Source: Aphodosoma sp045658305 (GTDB lineage: Bacteria > Bacteroidota > Bacteroidia > Bacteroidales > Paludibacteraceae). From it: a stretch of 64,000 nucleotides of DNA. Shown in pieces: positions 60,610-64,000 of the stretch (position 1 is the first letter of the stretch; the number at the start of each line of letters is the position of its first letter). Location of the stretch: contig JAZOUT010000117.1 in assembly GCA_045658305.1 (NCBI GenBank), forward strand, positions 1 to 64,000. The letters are read 5' to 3'. Both the position numbers and the translations under genes were made by a program. The notes under the pieces were generated by a model. The model had not been told where the DNA came from, ran no database searches, and saw only the letters and a list, made by a program, of their open reading frames with translations.

Positions 60610-61422
60610 CTATTTATTATACGCATCAATTGCTGCTTTTACCTCACCATGCATCAATAAAAGATTTTTTGCTTGGTCATATGGCAAATCAAGTTCATCA
60701 ACAATCATACGAGTTCCACGGTCAACTAATTTAGCATTAGAAAGTTGCATATTCACCATCTTATTTCCCTTAACACGACCCAACTGAATCATTGTCGTTG
60801 TTGTAATCATATTAAGAATAAGTTTCTGAGCCGTACCAGATTTCAAACGCGTACTACCTGTAACAAACTCAGGCCCTACAATCGCTTCAATAGCAATATC
60901 CGCCTCTGCTGCAATAGGAGTATCTGGGTTACATGAAACCGACGCTGTCAAAATACCATTTTCACGAGCATGACGCATAGCACCAATAACATAAGGAGTT
61001 GTTCCCGAAGCCGCAATACCCACTACTACATCTTTATCACAAATATTACGCTCTACCAACTCTTGCCATCCTTTTTCAAAATCGTCCTCTGCATTTTCTA
61101 CAGGATTACGAAGTGCATGTTCACCCCCTGCAATAAGACCAATCACCAACGTGTTAGGCATACCAAAAGTTGGCGGAATTTCCGATGCATCAAGCACACC
61201 AAGACGTCCACTTGTGCCAGCACCCATATAAAAAATACGACCACCCTTTTTCATACGAGGCACAATTTCCGAAACCAATTTCTCAATAGCAGGCAACGCC
61301 TTCTCTACTGCAAGAGGAACTTTTTGATCCTCTTGATTCATGTTGTACAAAAGCTCGCCTATACTCATTTGGTCAAGATCACTATAAAGCGAACTTTTTT
61401 CAGTTATTTTTTCAAAAGCCAT
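60610..61422 (-). CDS. murQ: N-acetylmuramic acid 6-phosphate etherase
   Basis: A 270-residue SIS-domain lyase cutting the lactyl ether of MurNAc-6-phosphate to give GlcNAc-6-phosphate and D-lactate. Diagnostic motifs are GRIFYMGAGTSGRLGVLDAS, EIPPTFGMP, and VGIAASGTTPYVIGAMRHA. It is a little shorter than the E. coli enzyme (about 298). Lies 55 bp beyond the kinase gene, as in MurNAc use operons. Confidence 0.92.
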   Translation of the reverse strand: MAFEKITEKSSLYSDLDQMSIGELLYNMNQEDQKVPLAVEKALPAIEKLVSEIVPRMKKGGRIFYMGAGTSGRLGVLDASEIPPTFGMPNTLVIGLIAGGEHALRNPVENAEDDFEKGWQELVERNICDKDVVVGIAASGTTPYVIGAMRHARENGILTASVSCNPDTPIAAEADIAIEAIVGPEFVTGSTRLKSGTAQKLILNMITTTTMIQLGRVKGNKMVNMQLSNAKLVDRGTRMIVDELDLPYDQAKNLLLMHGEVKAAIDAYNK

Positions 61423-61477
61423 ATCTTACTACAATTTATTCCTGATTACAAAATACTTACTCCTTATCCAACCCTCA

Positions 61478-62323
61478 TCAACTATTATGATAGTTCACAA
61501 GCCCCTCAATCGGATTTTGCATAATCTTACCCAACCTAATACCACAAGCACCAGCCGCTTCTATCAACTCCTCAGTAAAATAAAATGCTATCGAACCAAT
61601 AAATCCAACCTCAAAATCCCTCCACTCATCATACTGCTTAATATTGCGATCAAAAAACGCCTTAAACGCACCAACAAGCAAACCATGAATATAAGCATTT
61701 TCGCGATGAGCCAACATAAATTTAGTAAACTGAGCCAACCAACGATTAGGAAACGGCTGCTTATAAACCCTATCAACAATACCAAGATAAGTCAACCCAT
61801 ACTCCTCCGTCAAAGCATCATAAACATCCTGTGGCATCTGCTTTTTCACCCAATCCGAAATCAACAACTTACCAAGCACACCACCCGAACCTTCATCCCC
61901 CAAAATATACCCCCCAGCACAAACACCCTTCACCAACTTTTCACCATCATAAACACCCGAATTAGCACCAGTTCCAAGAATACAAGCAATACCTTTACCT
62001 CTACCAAGCAAACCACGAGCAGCACCCAACATATCCGATTCAACAAAAACTTCAGACACTCCAACAACCATCTGCAACAACACTTCAAGAGCCTTATTTT
62101 TCATAGGATCAGCACAACCAGCCCCATAAAAATAAACTTTTTTAACATCATTACCACTTATTTGTGGCAACAACGCCTCCCTCAACAAAGCTTCAATCTC
62201 TTCCTTTGTCTGAAAAAACGGATTTATCCCCGCAGTCTCAAATACCTTAACAATCTGATTACCATACGACAAACACCAAGCAGTCTTTGTCGAACCACTA
62301 TCCGCAACAAGATTCATTGACAT
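61478..62323 (-). CDS. BadF/BadG-type sugar kinase (GlcNAc or MurNAc)
   Basis: A 281-residue ASKHA-fold kinase. ADSGSTKTAWCL (phosphate-1 motif, near the N-terminus) and CILGTGANSGVYDG (phosphate-2) with GGYILGDEGSGGVLG are typical of the BadF/BadG/GlcNAc-kinase family. Next to murQ it resembles MurK of Tannerella, which phosphorylates MurNAc. GlcNAc remains possible. The start may be Met1 or Met3. It is followed by the etherase gene. Confidence 0.85.
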   Translation of the reverse strand: MSMNLVADSGSTKTAWCLSYGNQIVKVFETAGINPFFQTKEEIEALLREALLPQISGNDVKKVYFYGAGCADPMKNKALEVLLQMVVGVSEVFVESDMLGAARGLLGRGKGIACILGTGANSGVYDGEKLVKGVCAGGYILGDEGSGGVLGKLLISDWVKKQMPQDVYDALTEEYGLTYLGIVDRVYKQPFPNRWLAQFTKFMLAHRENAYIHGLLVGAFKAFFDRNIKQYDEWRDFEVGFIGSIAFYFTEELIEAAGACGIRLGKIMQNPIEGLVNYHNS

Positions 62324-62340
62324 AATAATACAATTTGTCG

Positions 62341-62371
62341 CAAAGATATAAAAAAAAACAAATCAAAACAA
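62341..62371 (-). promoter_or_regulatory. Promoter of the kinase-murQ operon
   Basis: Minus-strand TTG (62,369-62,371), a 20-bp spacer and TATCTTTG (62,341-62,348), 18 bp from the kinase start. Confidence 0.7.
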
Positions 62372-62406
62372 GCATTTTATACAAAAAAAAAAAAATTAAA
62401 AATCAT

Positions 62407-62436
62407 TTTGTTTTCAAAAAAAAATATATAACTTTG
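62407..62436 (+). promoter_or_regulatory. Promoter of the NagB/PIG-L fusion gene
   Basis: TTTG (62,407-62,410), an 18-bp spacer and TAACTTTG (62,429-62,436), divergent from the kinase promoter. The leader to the ATG at 62,642 is about 200 nt and contains repeat copy 4. Confidence 0.65.
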
Positions 62437-62539
62437 CAATGACTATAAATAACTATATACACACAAATTTTCACACAAGCCAACACACACTCACAATGTG
62501 TATTCAATTCCAAAAATCTCAAAAATTAAATATAGGATA

Positions 62540-62571
62540 CAGCATACTGCAAGCAACCCTCAAGCAACCCC
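62540..62571. repeat. Dispersed intergenic repeat, copy 4 (inverted)
   Basis: CAGCATACTGCAAGCAACCC then TCAAGCAACCCC, the reverse orientation of the family at 25,830, 43,997 and 50,058. Confidence 0.6.
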
Positions 62572-62641
62572 AAAAAACACACACTCTCATTGTGTATCCA
62601 CCCCCATTCAAAAACAAATAACAAAATAAAAATACAAAATT

Positions 62642-64000
62642 ATGAGGACAAATCTTAGCTCACAAATCGTACTTTATCAAGTACCCAAAAAGTACTATCA
62701 GCCCGATTCCGCATTAGAAATGTCAGGCATTTCTCGACTCGAGAAAATCAAAACACACATCACTACAACATCAAAAGAAAGTAGTGAAATCGTTGCTCAA
62801 GAAATTGCAAATCTCATCCGCCAAAAAGCAAAAGAAAACAAAAAATGCGTAATATGCTTCACCAGCGGACGCTCACCAATCGAACTCTTCAACGAATTAG
62901 TAAGAATGCACGACGAAGAAAACCTAAGTTTTCAAAACGTCATAATTTTCAACCTCTTCGAATACTACCCACTTGATGTCAATTTTGCACAAAGCTGTCT
63001 AAACCAAATCAAATCAAATCTTCTTGACAAAGTAGACATACTCCCAGAAAACATCCACTCTATCGATCCAACCCTAAACCAATCAGACATAGCACAATAT
63101 TGCATCGACTACGAACGTCAAATAGAAGAGTGCGGCGGCATCGATTATCAGATACTTGGAATAGGCGAAATAGGCAACATCGGCTTCAACGAACCAGGTT
63201 CACAAGCATCTTCACAAACACGCCTCATACTTCTCGACCATCGTTCTCGCAAAGAAGCAGCACACTTCTTCGGATCAACCGAAAAAGTACCAGCTGGTGC
63301 AATCACAATGGGCATCAACACAATCCTAAAAGCCAAACGCATCGCACTTCTCGCCTTTGGAGAACACAAAGCCGCCATAATCAAAAAAATAATTGAAGGA
63401 AGCATGACCGACCTATATCCAGCATCATTCCTTCAAATGCACACAAACACAACCGTATTCCTCGACATCAACTCCGCAAGTGCCCTCACACGCATATCAT
63501 GCCCTTGGATTGTAGCATCTTGCGAATGGAACGACAAACTCATCCGCCGAGCTATCGTATGGCTATGTCAAAAAACAGGCAAACCAATTCTCAAACTCAC
63601 AAACAAAGACTATAACGAAAATAGCCTCAGTGAATTAGTAGTCCTATACGGTTCAGCCTACAACGTAAACATCAAAATATTCAACGACCTACAACACACC
63701 ATCACAGGATGGCCAGGCGGAAAACCAAATGCCGACGACACAAATCGTCCAGAACGCGCAAATCCATACCCAAAACGCGTAATGGTATTCTCACCACACC
63801 CTGACGACGACGTAATCTCAATGGGCGGAACACTCAAACGCCTCGTCGACCAAGGGCACGAAGTACACGTATGCTACGAAACATCAGGAAACATCGCAGT
63901 AGGTGACGACGAAATTATCCGTTTCATCGCATTCATCAAAGGCTTCACCGACATGTTCGATCCTGAAAATAAAACAATCCTTGCAAAATACGAAGAAATC
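62642..64000 (+). CDS. NagB-like / PIG-L deacetylase fusion, 3' end cut
   Basis: An ATG at 62,642 opens a frame that runs off the right edge (453 codons). The N-terminal part (about 1-270) is a NagB-type glucosamine-6-phosphate deaminase fold and the C-terminal part starts a PIG-L/LmbE domain (MVFSPHPDDDVISMGGTL, about 380-397), as in roughly 660-residue NagB homologues of Bacteroidetes. The NagB active site is altered: FNLFEYYPL replaces FNxDEY, and GIGEIGNIGFNEPG replaces GxGxDGHIxFNEP, so the catalytic Asp and His are absent. The PIG-L part keeps HPDDD and may deacetylate an amino sugar. It belongs with murQ and the kinase. Confidence 0.85.
   Translation, partial: MRTNLSSQIVLYQVPKKYYQPDSALEMSGISRLEKIKTHITTTSKESSEIVAQEIANLIRQKAKENKKCVICFTSGRSPIELFNELVRMHDEENLSFQNVIIFNLFEYYPLDVNFAQSCLNQIKSNLLDKVDILPENIHSIDPTLNQSDIAQYCIDYERQIEECGGIDYQILGIGEIGNIGFNEPGSQASSQTRLILLDHRSRKEAAHFFGSTEKVPAGAITMGINTILKAKRIALLAFGEHKAAIIKKIIEGSMTDLYPASFLQMHTNTTVFLDINSASALTRISCPWIVASCEWNDKLIRRAIVWLCQKTGKPILKLTNKDYNENSLSELVVLYGSAYNVNIKIFNDLQHTITGWPGGKPNADDTNRPERANPYPKRVMVFSPHPDDDVISMGGTLKRLVDQGHEVHVCYETSGNIAVGDDEIIRFIAFIKGFTDMFDPENKTILAKYEEI

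Noticed and set aside
61487..62320. 277-residue plus-strand open frame
   Set aside because: Shadow of the sugar kinase, with low-complexity T/N/I-rich content.

Overview
The DNA is from a member of the Bacteroidetes, most likely order Bacteroidales. The evidence is a SusC/SusD pair, type IX secretion C-terminal domains, GldG, a PgpH-type HD phosphodiesterase, and promoters of the Bacteroidetes type (TTG or TTTG, about 20 bp, then TAnnTTTG). Two parts are visible. Positions 1 to about 23,185 are an integrated virus-like element that runs off the left edge. Positions about 23,190 to 64,000 are host chromosome.

The element ends on the right in a copy of the 3' part of a tRNA gene (about 23,132-23,185), a typical attachment site. 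Next to it is a rightward HTH repressor gene (22,713-23,045). Everything else protein-coding is on the minus strand. An early block (22,529 to 18,984) holds three small genes and a 937-residue primase-helicase. Then come three modules with their own promoters: a DUF2335 membrane protein pair, a three-gene operon of unknown function behind a strongly structured leader RNA, and an XRE / ImmA-IrrE / PIN trio. A control region at 13,834-14,652 carries repressor-type palindromes and iteron-like repeats. Then follow a probable RelE/EndoU-like nuclease gene, an oppositely transcribed structured RNA (about 12,759-13,029), a packaging-ATPase operon (12,696 to 10,499), and the structural block (10,292 to beyond 1). 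The structural block has a probable major capsid protein, at least ten small proteins with one membrane segment, two putative HExxH-type proteases, an M23 endopeptidase, a unimolecular-spanin-like lipoprotein, and a receptor-binding spike with nine-residue repeats. I see no terminase, portal, tape-measure or tail-tube gene. With the small P-loop ATPase and the many membrane-anchored virion-sized proteins, this points to a tailless, membrane-containing virus (PM2/FLiP/PRD1-like) rather than a tailed phage. The capsid assignment rests on context and the left part of the element is not visible.

The host part starts with fructose-bisphosphate aldolase, a beta-barrel protein, LemA, a TPM-domain protein, an FKBP isomerase, endonuclease IV, GldG, a YqaE/Pmp3 peptide, PgpH, an M16 protease, a DUF2975/HTH pair and DUF2851. 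A small accessory island (39,080-41,461) carries two RadC-like JAB-domain proteins and an Nmad3-like protein, next to a candidate non-coding RNA of about 300 nt (41,585-41,881). After prfC comes a surface and cell-wall locus: an amidase with a sorting domain, other secreted proteins, a glycosidase-like protein, a SusC/SusD system with two extra lipoproteins, then MurQ, a sugar kinase and a NagB/PIG-L fusion. This reads as capture and recycling of amino sugars, probably peptidoglycan-derived.

The most unusual items are the two structured RNAs in the virus, the repressor palindromes shared by its early and late control regions, the helically phased repeats next to the capsid promoter, cassette-like accessory modules with near-identical terminators, and the NagB domain that has lost its catalytic residues.
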